Shown piece after piece: positions 23,081 through 32,854 of a DNA stretch of 64,000 nucleotides. Origin of the DNA: Pelagibacterales bacterium SAG-MED05 (GTDB lineage Bacteria > Pseudomonadota > Alphaproteobacteria > Pelagibacterales > Pelagibacteraceae); contig JACWDC010000004.1 in assembly GCA_014654415.1 (NCBI GenBank), forward strand, positions 37,375 through 101,374, read 5' to 3'. The notes beneath the pieces are model-generated. The model saw only the letters and a program-made list of their open reading frames with translations. It was not told the origin of the DNA and did no database searches. Numbering within the stretch: position 1 is the first letter of the stretch; each line of letters opens with the position of its first letter. Made by a program: the position numbers and the translations under genes.

Positions 23081-24023
23081 AGTTGGAGTTTTAGATGATT
23101 ATCAAGATGTATTTAATCAAATTATTGATATTGAAAAATTTAAAGAAAAATATGAATTTAAAATTTTCAATGAACCTTTTTCAACTGAAAATGAAGCAGT
23201 AGTAGCTTTAGAAGAGTTTGAAGCTCTTTTTATAATGCGAGAAAGAACTCCAATTACAAAATCTTTAATAACCTCTCTTCCAAAGTTAAAATATATTATG
23301 ACATCTGGCATGCGAAATAATGCTATTGACCTAGAAACTGCCAAAAAAAATAAGATTATAGTCTGCGGAACAGAAATTAATCCTAATCCAGCTGCAGAAA
23401 TTACATGGGCTTTAATATTAGGTTTATTAAGAAATATAAAACAAGAAGTTGATAATATGTTTCAAGGTTATTGGCAAACAACAATGGGCTTAGAATTAAA
23501 GGGTAAACTATTAGGCATTATTGGACTTGGGAAGATAGGAACCCAAGTTGCAAAAGTTGCAAAAGCTTTTGGAATGGAAGTTTGTGCTTGGAGTGAAAAT
23601 TTAGATTTAACACACGCAAATAAAATAGGGGTTCTTCCAATGACTAAAGAAGATTTATTAAAAAATTCTGATATTGTTTCACTTCATGTTGTGTTTGGAG
23701 ATAGATATAAAAATTTAATTACAAAAAAAGAGTTAGAGATGATGAAAAAATCATCTTTTTTAATCAATACCTCTAGAGGCTCAATCGTTAATGAAGGAGA
23801 TTTAATTCAGGCATTAAAAGACGAAACAATTACCGGGGCTGGTTTAGATGTTTATGATAAGGAACCATTGCCTCAAGATCACAAATTAAGATTTCTACCT
23901 AATGCTTTGTTATTACCTCATATAGGGTATGTTACAGCAGAGAACTATTCAAAATTTTATTCGCAAATGATCGAAAACCTTGAGGGATGCTTAGAAAATA
24001 AGCCCTTAAGATTAATCTCATAA
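23073..24023 (+). CDS. D-2-hydroxyacid dehydrogenase family
   Basis: GIIGLGKIGTQVAKVAKAFG NAD motif, NTSRGSIVNEGDL. Confidence 0.85.
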   Translation: MLKVGVLDDYQDVFNQIIDIEKFKEKYEFKIFNEPFSTENEAVVALEEFEALFIMRERTPITKSLITSLPKLKYIMTSGMRNNAIDLETAKKNKIIVCGTEINPNPAAEITWALILGLLRNIKQEVDNMFQGYWQTTMGLELKGKLLGIIGLGKIGTQVAKVAKAFGMEVCAWSENLDLTHANKIGVLPMTKEDLLKNSDIVSLHVVFGDRYKNLITKKELEMMKKSSFLINTSRGSIVNEGDLIQALKDETITGAGLDVYDKEPLPQDHKLRFLPNALLLPHIGYVTAENYSKFYSQMIENLEGCLENKPLRLIS

Positions 24024-24129
24024 TCTCTATCATTTAGCACCTTCAATTCTAGGTTGTATTTGATAAACTCATTTTGAGGCTCTGATTCGTTTTAAAAAAA
24101 ACAAATCTATGCTTAATGATTGTAGGAGT

Positions 24130-24471
24130 ATGAAAAAAGTATCTGGTCTTTTGACCGCATTATTATTATTTAGTGGTTGCGCCGAGACTATGGCGTTGCT
24201 TGGACCCGCCTCTACATCTTTAGGAGGAGGAAACGTACTTCGATCCACTATTTCATCAACTGTATCTTATGGGGTAAAAAAACAAACTGGCATGTCCCCG
24301 ACACAACATGCGTTGTCTTATGCTGGAAAAGTAAATCCTAAGAAGAAAAAAGAATCATGCGTATCATTTCTTGAAAAAACCAACTCAGAAATATGTGCAA
24401 TTTTGAAAAGACGACTTATTTTAACAAAATCTAAAATAAAATTCTTAGACTCTGATATCAAACCTGAATAA
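24130..24471 (+). CDS. Small lipoprotein, paralogue A
   Basis: MKKVSGLLTALLLFSGC lipobox; start at 24130 preferred over 24109. Confidence 0.75.
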   Translation: MKKVSGLLTALLLFSGCAETMALLGPASTSLGGGNVLRSTISSTVSYGVKKQTGMSPTQHALSYAGKVNPKKKKESCVSFLEKTNSEICAILKRRLILTKSKIKFLDSDIKPE

Positions 24472-24588
24472 GAAAACTTAAATTTCATCTACCATAAGTT
24501 GTGTTAATAAAAATTTAAATAATCAAAATTAGCTTTTTTTTACAAAAGAAGCAGATATATAAAATCAATTAACACATACCAGTAAATT

Positions 24589-25032
24589 ATGAAGAAAGTA
24601 TTTTTTTTATTATCAAGTCTATTTTTGTTAAATGGATGTGCCGAAACAGTAGCATTATTGGGCCCAGTTGGGGGAGCATCTAATGGAAAAATGCTTCAGT
24701 CTTCTTTAAATTCAGTAATAAGTTATGGAGTTAAAAAACAAACAGGAAAATCTCCTTTAGAACACGCTCTTGCATATGCAGAAGAAAAAAATCCTGAGAA
24801 AAAGCAAGAGACTTGTATTTCTTTTATCAAAAAAACAAGATCTGAATTTTGTACGATTTTAAATAAACAAATATCATTAACAAATATTGCAGTAAAAGAG
24901 AAAACATTAGCTATTGTGAAAAAATATCCTAAAAATATTAAAACTAAAAATATAACTGTTTTGAAAAAAATTGTTAAATCTTCAAAAATAGAAGAACTAG
25001 CTAAAAATTCAGATATTTTTAAAAGAAGGTAA
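24589..25032 (+). CDS. Small lipoprotein, paralogue B
   Basis: MKKVFFLLSSLFLLNGC lipobox; shared CAET-ALLGP and SYGVKKQTG-SP--HAL-YA with 24130 ORF. Confidence 0.75.
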   Translation: MKKVFFLLSSLFLLNGCAETVALLGPVGGASNGKMLQSSLNSVISYGVKKQTGKSPLEHALAYAEEKNPEKKQETCISFIKKTRSEFCTILNKQISLTNIAVKEKTLAIVKKYPKNIKTKNITVLKKIVKSSKIEELAKNSDIFKRR

Positions 25033-25066
25033 CTTTAAGCCCTACCTTTTGTGATGGGGCAAAAAA

Positions 25067-25104
25067 TTTAAGCTGCTAAAGCTTGTTTAATGTCTGCAAT
25101 AATT
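25067..25104 (-). pseudogene. Remnant of the metY 3' end
   Basis: Reverse strand reads ATT ATT GCA GAC ATT AAA CAA GCT TTA GCA GCT TAA = IIADIKQALAA*, identical at protein level to the metY C-terminus, with several synonymous DNA differences. Confidence 0.85.
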
Positions 25105-25462
25105 AAGTAGTAGGAAGTCCTGAATTTTCCCAACCAGTAAAACCATCTGAAACATTTACACAATTGTAACCTTCTTCATTTAATAACTCGGCTGCGCTTT
25201 GTGATCTAATACCTATTCCACACATAGTTAAAACTTCATATTCTTGATTGATATTTAAGTCTTTAAATTCCTTAAAAAAATTTTCATTAACAATTCCTCC
25301 TCCAAATTCTAAGGATAGAAAATGAGCTTTTAATCCAATTTTTTCACCATCAGGTTTACCTACTTGATCCCATTCTTCTTTGGTTCTCACGTCAAGCAAA
25401 ATACTTTTTGGATTATTTTTTATATAATCTTTTATTTCATGGCTTGGTATCTGTTTAATCAT
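25103..25462 (-). CDS. Rhodanese-like domain protein
   Basis: LLDVRTKEEWDQVG, CGIGIRSQSAAELL. Confidence 0.9.
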   Translation of the reverse strand: MIKQIPSHEIKDYIKNNPKSILLDVRTKEEWDQVGKPDGEKIGLKAHFLSLEFGGGIVNENFFKEFKDLNINQEYEVLTMCGIGIRSQSAAELLNEEGYNCVNVSDGFTGWENSGLPTT

Positions 25463-25473
25463 ATTTATTTTAA

Positions 25474-25493
25474 CCCCACCTCAAGTGGGGTTA
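25474..25493. terminator. Hairpin downstream of metY (ccccac-ctcaa-gtgggg flanked by ttaa/ttaa)
   Basis: ttaaccccacctcaagtggggttaa between metY and rhodanese. Confidence 0.6.
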
Positions 25494-25498
25494 AATAT

Positions 25499-26791
25499 TT
25501 AAGCTGCTAAAGCCTGTTTAATATCAGCAATGATATCGTCTGGATGTTCAATGCCTATTGAAAGCCTAACATAACCCGGTGTTACACCAGCTGCCAACAA
25601 CTCTTCATCACTTAATTGACTATGTGTCGTTGTTGCTGGATGAATCGCTAAACTTCTAGCATCTCCAATGTTAGCAACATGATAAAGCATCTTTAAATTG
25701 TCAATGAATTTAGAACCAGCTTCTCTAGTACCAACATCCATTCCAACTAATGAACCGTATCCACCCTTCATGTATTTCTTAGCTCTTTCTTTAATCTCAC
25801 CTTGGTGATTAGTAGGGTAGATTATATTTTTAACTTTCTTTTGTGTTTCTAAGAAAGAGACTACTTTTTCTGCATTGCTGCAGTGTTGTTTCATTCTAAG
25901 AGCAACAGTTTCCAAACCTTGAATAATTTGAAAAGCATTGAATGGACTTAATGGAGCACCTAAGTCTCTAAGTAAAACCACTCTTGCTCTAATTGCAAAA
26001 GGAATGTTAGCTCCTGTTAATTGAGGAACTGCATCCGCCCAAATAGCACCACCATAACTTTGATCTGGCTCATTCATTAATGGTTGTCTTTTTCTGTCTT
26101 TTGTCCAGTCAAAGTTACCACCATCTACAATGATCCCACCTATGGAAGTTCCATGACCTCCGATATATTTTGTCAAAGAATGCATTACTACTGCAGCACC
26201 ATGAGCCAAAGGTTTACATATTACAGGTGAAGCAGTGTTATCTATAAATAAAGGTATTCCTTTTTTTCTACCAATATCTGCAACTTCTTTAATTGGAAAA
26301 ACACGAAGATAAGGATTTGGACAAGATTCACCATAGTAAGCTCTAGTTTTATCATCAGTTAATTTTTCAAAGTTTTTTGGATCTGCAGGGTCTGCAAACC
26401 TAACTTCAACACCTTGTAATCTTAATTGATTTTTAAATAGATTTACCGTACCTCCGTAAAGATCTGTAGAAGCAACAATGTTGTCACCAGCTTTAGCTAC
26501 GTTTAGAATACAATAAGCTGATGCCGCTTGACCAGAACCAACTGCCACCGCAGCTAAGCCGCCTTCTAATGCAGCAACTCTTTTCTCAAGAACATCACAT
26601 GTTGGATTCATAATTCTTGTATAAATGTTACCAAATTCTTTCAAACCAAATAAATTTGCCGCTGTTTCAGCATTTTTAAATTGATAAGAAGAGGTTTGAT
26701 AAATTGGAACAGCTACCGCTGTTGTTGCTGGGTCGCTTCTATACTCACCACCATGCAAACCAATAGTTTCTGGATGTTTAAAATTAGCCAT
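25499..26791 (-). CDS. metY: O-acetylhomoserine sulfhydrylase / Cys-Met metabolism PLP enzyme
   Basis: Cys/Met PLP family, HSLTKYIGGHGTSIGG. Confidence 0.93.
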   Translation of the reverse strand: MANFKHPETIGLHGGEYRSDPATTAVAVPIYQTSSYQFKNAETAANLFGLKEFGNIYTRIMNPTCDVLEKRVAALEGGLAAVAVGSGQAASAYCILNVAKAGDNIVASTDLYGGTVNLFKNQLRLQGVEVRFADPADPKNFEKLTDDKTRAYYGESCPNPYLRVFPIKEVADIGRKKGIPLFIDNTASPVICKPLAHGAAVVMHSLTKYIGGHGTSIGGIIVDGGNFDWTKDRKRQPLMNEPDQSYGGAIWADAVPQLTGANIPFAIRARVVLLRDLGAPLSPFNAFQIIQGLETVALRMKQHCSNAEKVVSFLETQKKVKNIIYPTNHQGEIKERAKKYMKGGYGSLVGMDVGTREAGSKFIDNLKMLYHVANIGDARSLAIHPATTTHSQLSDEELLAAGVTPGYVRLSIGIEHPDDIIADIKQALAA

Positions 26792-26798
26792 TTTTTTT

Positions 26799-26862
26799 CC
26801 TCCTTTTTAGTACTTCGACGATATGTCGGGCGTACAATATAGTTCAAATACCCGGTTTTGAT
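26799..26862 (-). promoter_or_regulatory. Candidate SAM-V riboswitch overlapping the metY ribosome-binding site
   Basis: Reverse strand ccgggtatttgaactatattgtacgcccgacatatcgtcgaagtactaaaaaggagg: cggg/cccg stem, gtac/gtac pseudoknot candidate, CUAAAAAGGAGG overlaps SD 6-10 nt before ATG. Confidence 0.65.
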
Positions 26863-26875
26863 TTGAGAATGTTTC

Positions 26876-26904
26876 AAAAAAAAACCACCGGCTAAAGCGG
26901 TGGT
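26876..26904 (-). terminator. Intrinsic terminator between the SAM-II and SAM-V elements
   Basis: accaccgctttagccggtggttttttttt (reverse strand). Confidence 0.85.
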
Positions 26905-26911
26905 CATTAGA

Positions 26912-26970
26912 CTTAGTCGCTTTAGCTGGACTTTTTGAGCGCTCAGCAATTTGAATTAAATCAGCGCTAA
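26912..26970 (-). promoter_or_regulatory. SAM-II riboswitch upstream of metY
   Basis: Reverse strand agcgctgatttaattcaaattgctgagcgctcaaaaagtccagctaaagcgact: agcgct/agcgct P1, gatttaa loop, ttgc...agctaaa pseudoknot segment as in SAM-II. Confidence 0.82.
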
Positions 26971-27107
26971 AAACACTTAACTACCTTTCTTATTTGCTGT
27001 CAAGTTGTATATAAATACTCCAATTTCAAGCTTTATAGCCTTACATACTGATACCTTTTTGCCTTGGAATCCTTTTGTTATTCTCGACTTTTTTGCTAGT
27101 TTGAGCT

Positions 27108-28358
27108 GTGAAAAAAAAATATTCAATTTTTACTCTTATAAAAAACTCTTTTTCCAATAATGAAAATTGGAAGAAGATGTGGAAAAGTCCGAGGCCTAAG
27201 AAAACCTACGATGTAATTGTAGTAGGTGGTGGAGGGCATGGATTAGGTACTGCTTATTATTTAGCAAAGGAACATGGAATAAAAAATATTGCAGTCATAG
27301 AAAAAGGCTGGTTAGGAGGTGGAAATACTGGGCGGAATACTACAATTATAAGATCCAATTATCTCTGGAATGAAAGCGCTAATCTTTATGATCATTCAAT
27401 AAAGTTATGGGAAAATCTATCTCAAGAATTAAATTATAACATGATGTTTAGCCAAAGAGGTGTGATGAATTTAGCTCACAACGAGCATGACATTAAAGAG
27501 ATGAAAAGAAGAGTAAGTGCTAACAGACTTAACGGACTGGACACTCAGTGGTTAGAAACAAAAGAAATCAAAAAATTAGTTCCTATAATGAATACAGATA
27601 ATTTAAGGTACCCGGTTTTAGGTGCTGCTTTTCAACCAAGAGGTGGAGTGGCAAGGCACGATGCTATTGCCTGGGGTTTTGCGATGAGAGCAGACGAAAT
27701 GGGAGTTGATATTATTCAAAACTGTGAAGCTCAAAGTATTAAAACAAGGAGTGGTAAAGTCGAAGGAGTTAAAACTTCTAAAGGTTTTATAAGAGCAAAA
27801 AAAGTAGCAGTTGTAGCCTCAGGTCATACTAGTGTATTAGCAAAAACAGCTGGTGTAAGGTTGCCATTACAAAGCAGACCTTTGCAAGCTTTAGTTTCTG
27901 AACCTATTAAACCTATTATCAATACAGTTGTAATGTCTAACGCTGTGCACGCTTATGTAAGCCAATCAGACAAAGGTGAACTAGTTATTGGCGCTGGAAC
28001 GGATGGATACAATTCATTTACGCAAAGAGGAGGGTATGATGTTATCGAAGAAACAGTACGTGCCATTGTTGAGCTTTACCCAATATTTGGAAAGATGAAA
28101 ATGTTACGTCAATGGGGAGGGATAGTAGATATTTGTCCTGACGCTAGTCCAATAATAAGCAAATGTGAAATTAAAGGATTATATTTTAATTGTGGTTGGG
28201 GGACAGGTGGGTTTAAAGCTACACCAGGTAGTGCAAATGTTTTTGCACACACAGTTGCTAATGATGAGCCGCATAAAATAAATGCTCCTTTTAATTTAGA
28301 AAGATTTTCTGATGGTAGACTTATAGACGAACACGGAGCAGCTGCAGTAGCACATTAG
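27108..28358 (+). CDS. soxB: Sarcosine oxidase beta subunit
   Basis: [22 protein letters not shown] start; operon soxBDAG. Confidence 0.94.
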   Translation: MKKKYSIFTLIKNSFSNNENWKKMWKSPRPKKTYDVIVVGGGGHGLGTAYYLAKEHGIKNIAVIEKGWLGGGNTGRNTTIIRSNYLWNESANLYDHSIKLWENLSQELNYNMMFSQRGVMNLAHNEHDIKEMKRRVSANRLNGLDTQWLETKEIKKLVPIMNTDNLRYPVLGAAFQPRGGVARHDAIAWGFAMRADEMGVDIIQNCEAQSIKTRSGKVEGVKTSKGFIRAKKVAVVASGHTSVLAKTAGVRLPLQSRPLQALVSEPIKPIINTVVMSNAVHAYVSQSDKGELVIGAGTDGYNSFTQRGGYDVIEETVRAIVELYPIFGKMKMLRQWGGIVDICPDASPIISKCEIKGLYFNCGWGTGGFKATPGSANVFAHTVANDEPHKINAPFNLERFSDGRLIDEHGAAAVAH

Positions 28359-28360
28359 AT

Positions 28361-28711
28361 ATGATTTTAATAAATTGCCCATATTGCGGTGAAAGAGATC
28401 AATCAGAGTTTTCTAATGGAGGTGAAGCTCATGTAGCTAGACCAGAAAACTCTGATAGTCTTAACGATAAAGACTGGGGTCAATATGTTTTTTATCGGGA
28501 TAATCCTAAAGGAATTTTTTATGAACGTTGGGTTCACTCTCACGGGTGTAGAAAATGGTTTAATGCAGTTAGAAACACAGCTACAGATGAAATATTAAAA
28601 ATTTATAAGGTAGATGAAAAAACACCTAAAATAGATAGTTTTACCAATACTTTAAAGACTCCTTCAGGAGAACCAAAAGTTGGATCTGGAAATTTCACAG
28701 TAAAGAAATAA
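28361..28711 (+). CDS. soxD: Sarcosine oxidase delta subunit
   Basis: INCPYCGERDQSEF zinc motif; position. Confidence 0.93.
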   Translation: MILINCPYCGERDQSEFSNGGEAHVARPENSDSLNDKDWGQYVFYRDNPKGIFYERWVHSHGCRKWFNAVRNTATDEILKIYKVDEKTPKIDSFTNTLKTPSGEPKVGSGNFTVKK

Positions 28712-28714
28712 TTT

Positions 28715-31705
28715 ATGAGCGCTCTAGATAATAAAAAAAGTTCCTATATTAAAAAAAATAAAAAAGTATCATTTACTTTTGATGGAAAAAAATATTATGG
28801 CTACAAAGGAGATACGATTGCTTCAGCTTTATTGAGAAATAATGTTAGGTTGATTGCTAGAAGTTTTAAATATCATAGGCCGAGAGGTATATACACTTGC
28901 GGAATAGAAGAACCTAATGCGATTGTTCAAATATTAAATGAACATAACGAACCCAATGCTAGAGCAACTGTAAAACAAATTTATGAAGGCATGAAAGTAG
29001 ACAGCCAAAATCGTTGGCCATCGCTTAATCTAGACATTGGTTCAATTAATAATTTGTTATCACCGATGTTTTCTGCAGGTTTTTATTACAAAACATTTAT
29101 GGGTCCAAAGGGTTTCTGGAAAAAAATTTATGAACCAATAATTAGAAGAACGGCTGGGCTTGGAAAGCCACCTAAAGAATTTAGATCTAAAAGCATTCAT
29201 CAAAATCATAATGTAGATATTGTTATTGTTGGAGCAGGTTTAAGCGGTTTAATAGCTGCGAGAAAATTAATTGATACAGAATATGATGTTTTACTTTTAG
29301 AACAAGATAGCTTTCTAGGAGGAGTGTTAAAAAACTCAAACAAAGTAGAACAGATCAATAATCAAGAAGTAAATAAATGGATAAAGGAAACAGAAAGACT
29401 TATTAAAATCTCAACAAATATTAAAATATTAAAAAACTCTCTAGTAACTTCATACAATTTTACAAATCATCTAATCGCTTTAGAAGATAAATTTGCAGGA
29501 AAAGCAATTGATACAAGCAAGTCCGAGTTAACTCTACACAAAATCAGAACAACACACACCATCTTGGCTAATGGACACATCGAGAGATTTATTTCATTTA
29601 GAAACAACGATTTACCAGGAGTAATGTTAGCCTCGTCTTTTGAAAAATATATTCATCGATATGGAGTTATCCCTGAAACCAACCCTGTAATTTTTACAAA
29701 TAACTCAACAACAGTTACTCTTCTAAAATCTTTAGTTGACCTTGGCCATAAGCCAGTCGCTTATGTGGATGCTAGAGATAAAAATAAGATAGGAAAAAAA
29801 CTTTTAACTTACTTAAAGAAAAACAATATTCCTTTTTATTTTAACGCAGAAATAGAAGGCTGTGATGGAAATAAGAAAGTTGAAACTATATCTATCAGAA
29901 AAAATAAGAACAAAATTATTAAAGTGAAATCTTCAATGCTTTGTGTATCTGGAGGAATCAATCCTGATATACATTTATTTACTCAATCTAAAGGACTAGT
30001 TAAGTGGGACGATAAACTTATTACTTTCAAACCAGATGTGCCTTTTCAGAACACTATCACTATAGGATCTGTAAGTGGAAATTATAATTATGAGAAAACA
30101 CATGATGAAATTAATAATAAGCTGTCTTTTTTAAAACCAAAAAATATTGAAATGAAGATAAAAATTAATGACACCAACAATTTCAATATAAAAGAGCTTT
30201 GGGAAACGAGACACGAGAAAAAATCTAATTGGTCTAAATCTTTTATAGATTTACATAATGATGTAACCACAAAAGATCTTAAACAAGCAGTAGTAGAAGG
30301 ATTTGACCGTATTGAGCATCTAAAACGTTTCACTACAAACAGCATGGGTACTGACCAAGGAAAAATTAGTAGTATTAATTCGTTAGGCATAGTTTCAAAA
30401 ATCTTAAAAAAGGAAATTTCTGAAGTAGGAACAACAACTTATAGACCACCTTATGCTCCGCTTAGCTTTTCAGCTATTGCAGGAAGGAATACTTATGAAT
30501 TTTACGATCCTCAAAGAAAAACACCTATTCATAATTGGCACATAAATAACAAAGCAATATTCGAAGATGTAGGTCAGTGGAAAAGACCTTGGTACTTTAA
30601 AGAACATGACTCAGAAACCATGCATCAGGCTGTACAAAGAGAGTCAAAACAAACAAGACAAACAGCTGGAATTTTAGATGGTAGCACTCTTGGAAAAATA
30701 GAAATTAAAGGTAAGGATGCATTGGAATTTATGAATCTTATGTACACAAATCCGTTCACTAAAATGAAACCAATGACTTCAAGGTATGCTCTTATGTTAG
30801 GTGAAGATGGAATGATAAAAGATGACGGTATCGTATGTAAATTTAATGATAAACATTTTATAGCAACAACTACATCTGGAGGAGCTCCTAAAGTTTTAGC
30901 TGATATGGAAGAATATCTTCAAACAGAGTGGCCCCATCTTCAAGTGTATGTGAATTCAATTACCGAACAGTTTACCACATTTAATATTAGCGGTCCTAAA
31001 TCAAGAGATATAATGAGCAAAGTGTTTACTGAAGTTGATTTTAGCAACGAAAACTTTCCCTTTATGACTTTTAAAGTTTTTAACTACAAGGGTACAGAAG
31101 CTAGAATTATGCGAGCTAGTTTTACAGGAGAACTTGGTTATGAGATTTATATCACTCCTAATCATGGCTTAGAATTATGGAAAAGAATATTTCATCATGG
31201 AAATGTTTTTGATCTTGTTCCTTATGGAACAGAGACTATGCATTTGTTGAGAGCTGAAAAAGGTTATGTTGTAATTGGTCAAGAGACAGACGGAACCGTA
31301 ACACCTATTGATCTTAATTTTAATTGGATGATAGGTAAAAAGAAAAAAGATTTTATCGGCAAAAGATCTTTGACTAGAAGCGACACAGCAAGAGAAGATC
31401 GAAAACAATTAGTTGGGATTGTCCCATTAGATAAATCTGAATTTATTGAAGAAGGACAACATGTTGTAGAACGTGAAAGATTACCAAATCCAATAAAAAC
31501 ACCTGTAGAATATCTTGGTCATGTTTCATCTAGTTACCACAGCCCTAACCTTAACCATTGTATTGCAATGGCTATGATAAAAGGTGGCAATAAATTGATG
31601 GGTAAAAAATTATTTATTTCTTCATCTTACGGAACTAAAAATATCGCAGTAGAGGTTGTTAGTCCTGTTTTTATTGATCCCGAAAACAAGAGGTTGACGT
31701 CATGA
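28715..31705 (+). CDS. soxA: Sarcosine oxidase alpha subunit
   Basis: 996 aa; N-terminal SoxA region, NAD-binding and GCV-T-like C-terminus. Confidence 0.94.
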   Translation: MSALDNKKSSYIKKNKKVSFTFDGKKYYGYKGDTIASALLRNNVRLIARSFKYHRPRGIYTCGIEEPNAIVQILNEHNEPNARATVKQIYEGMKVDSQNRWPSLNLDIGSINNLLSPMFSAGFYYKTFMGPKGFWKKIYEPIIRRTAGLGKPPKEFRSKSIHQNHNVDIVIVGAGLSGLIAARKLIDTEYDVLLLEQDSFLGGVLKNSNKVEQINNQEVNKWIKETERLIKISTNIKILKNSLVTSYNFTNHLIALEDKFAGKAIDTSKSELTLHKIRTTHTILANGHIERFISFRNNDLPGVMLASSFEKYIHRYGVIPETNPVIFTNNSTTVTLLKSLVDLGHKPVAYVDARDKNKIGKKLLTYLKKNNIPFYFNAEIEGCDGNKKVETISIRKNKNKIIKVKSSMLCVSGGINPDIHLFTQSKGLVKWDDKLITFKPDVPFQNTITIGSVSGNYNYEKTHDEINNKLSFLKPKNIEMKIKINDTNNFNIKELWETRHEKKSNWSKSFIDLHNDVTTKDLKQAVVEGFDRIEHLKRFTTNSMGTDQGKISSINSLGIVSKILKKEISEVGTTTYRPPYAPLSFSAIAGRNTYEFYDPQRKTPIHNWHINNKAIFEDVGQWKRPWYFKEHDSETMHQAVQRESKQTRQTAGILDGSTLGKIEIKGKDALEFMNLMYTNPFTKMKPMTSRYALMLGEDGMIKDDGIVCKFNDKHFIATTTSGGAPKVLADMEEYLQTEWPHLQVYVNSITEQFTTFNISGPKSRDIMSKVFTEVDFSNENFPFMTFKVFNYKGTEARIMRASFTGELGYEIYITPNHGLELWKRIFHHGNVFDLVPYGTETMHLLRAEKGYVVIGQETDGTVTPIDLNFNWMIGKKKKDFIGKRSLTRSDTAREDRKQLVGIVPLDKSEFIEEGQHVVERERLPNPIKTPVEYLGHVSSSYHSPNLNHCIAMAMIKGGNKLMGKKLFISSSYGTKNIAVEVVSPVFIDPENKRLTS

Positions 31706-32223
31706 CAAAATTATTATCATCACGAGACATAGATATTTCTCAAAGAAATTTTCAACAGATCATCATTAGAGGTGATGGAAAAGATCGATTTAATCAAATA
31801 ATAAATAAAGAAATATCCATAATTCCTCCTTCTAAAAATCTTGAGGTGACAAAAGACGATAGATTCATGTTTGCAAAAAATTCATTTGATCAGTGGAGTT
31901 TAATTTATTTAGTAGAAAGAGACTACAAAGAGATTTTAAAATTTATTTCTAATATCAATTCAAATGATGAAATTCTTGCTTCTGATTATTCTTATGGTCA
32001 AGTTTATTTTGAAATTTCTGGTAAAAATAGAAATGAATTTTTAAATAAATTAACACATTTTGATTTACGTTTAAAAAAATTTCCAGTCTTTTCAATGGCT
32101 CAAACTTTAATAGCTAAAATAGATTGCTCGATCTACCATTTGAAAGACAGGTATATTGTAACTTGCAATAGATCTTTCGAAGATTATTTTAAAGAACGTC
32201 TTAAAGATACAGCTAATATTTAA
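31702..32223 (+). CDS. soxG: Sarcosine oxidase gamma subunit
   Basis: Position after soxA with ATGA overlap; GCV-T-like. Confidence 0.85.
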   Translation: MTKLLSSRDIDISQRNFQQIIIRGDGKDRFNQIINKEISIIPPSKNLEVTKDDRFMFAKNSFDQWSLIYLVERDYKEILKFISNINSNDEILASDYSYGQVYFEISGKNRNEFLNKLTHFDLRLKKFPVFSMAQTLIAKIDCSIYHLKDRYIVTCNRSFEDYFKERLKDTANI

Positions 32224-32224
32224 A

Positions 32225-32854
32225 ATGGAAAATTTAGTACTGGGTTTCTTGACTGGTGGAAGCCTAATATTAGCAATAGGCCCTCAAAATCTTTTTGTAA
32301 TTGAGCAAGGATTAAGAAGAAACTTTGTATTTACCATCACAACAATTTGTGCTGCTTCAGATATATTGCTAATTTTTTTTGGCATATTCATTTATCATAT
32401 TTTTGATTCTATACCTTTAAAAGTAGAAATAATTTTAAACTTTATACTAATTGTATTTTTAATTAATTATATCAAAGGCAAGATTGGTAATTTAAAAGAA
32501 AAATATAAAATAAAAAAAATAGAAAGATCTCAAAACTTTAAAGATATAATCTTAAAAACCTTGGGATTTACCTACCTGAATCCCCACGTTTATTCTGATA
32601 CTGTTTTTATTTTAGGAAATTTATCAAAAAATTTTGTCTTACAAGAAAAATTTTATTTTGCTTTTGGAGCATCATTTGCCTCCATTATATTTTTTTATTC
32701 TTTAGGTTTTATGTCTAGCGCATTTGCTAATTTTATTAAAAAGAGAAATACTTGGAAATATATAAATAGCTTTATTATATTTTTTATGTCAATTTTAGTA
32801 GTCTATATTACTTATGACACCTTTATACATATCTTGATTGCAATACGCGCTTAG
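32225..32854 (+). CDS. LysE/ArgO-family exporter
   Basis: LTGGSLILAIGPQNLFVIEQGLRR. Confidence 0.88.
   Translation: MENLVLGFLTGGSLILAIGPQNLFVIEQGLRRNFVFTITTICAASDILLIFFGIFIYHIFDSIPLKVEIILNFILIVFLINYIKGKIGNLKEKYKIKKIERSQNFKDIILKTLGFTYLNPHVYSDTVFILGNLSKNFVLQEKFYFAFGASFASIIFFYSLGFMSSAFANFIKKRNTWKYINSFIIFFMSILVVYITYDTFIHILIAIRA

Noticed and set aside
25035-25066. Strong terminator between paralogue B lipoprotein and rhodanese
   Set aside because: The hairpin gccc-c-atc/ggt-a-gggc is interrupted; reported only as part of the metY-tail remnant finding.
26713-26949. 78-aa minus-strand ORF overlapping the metY leader
   Set aside because: Explained by riboswitch/terminator sequence and overlaps the metY start out of frame.
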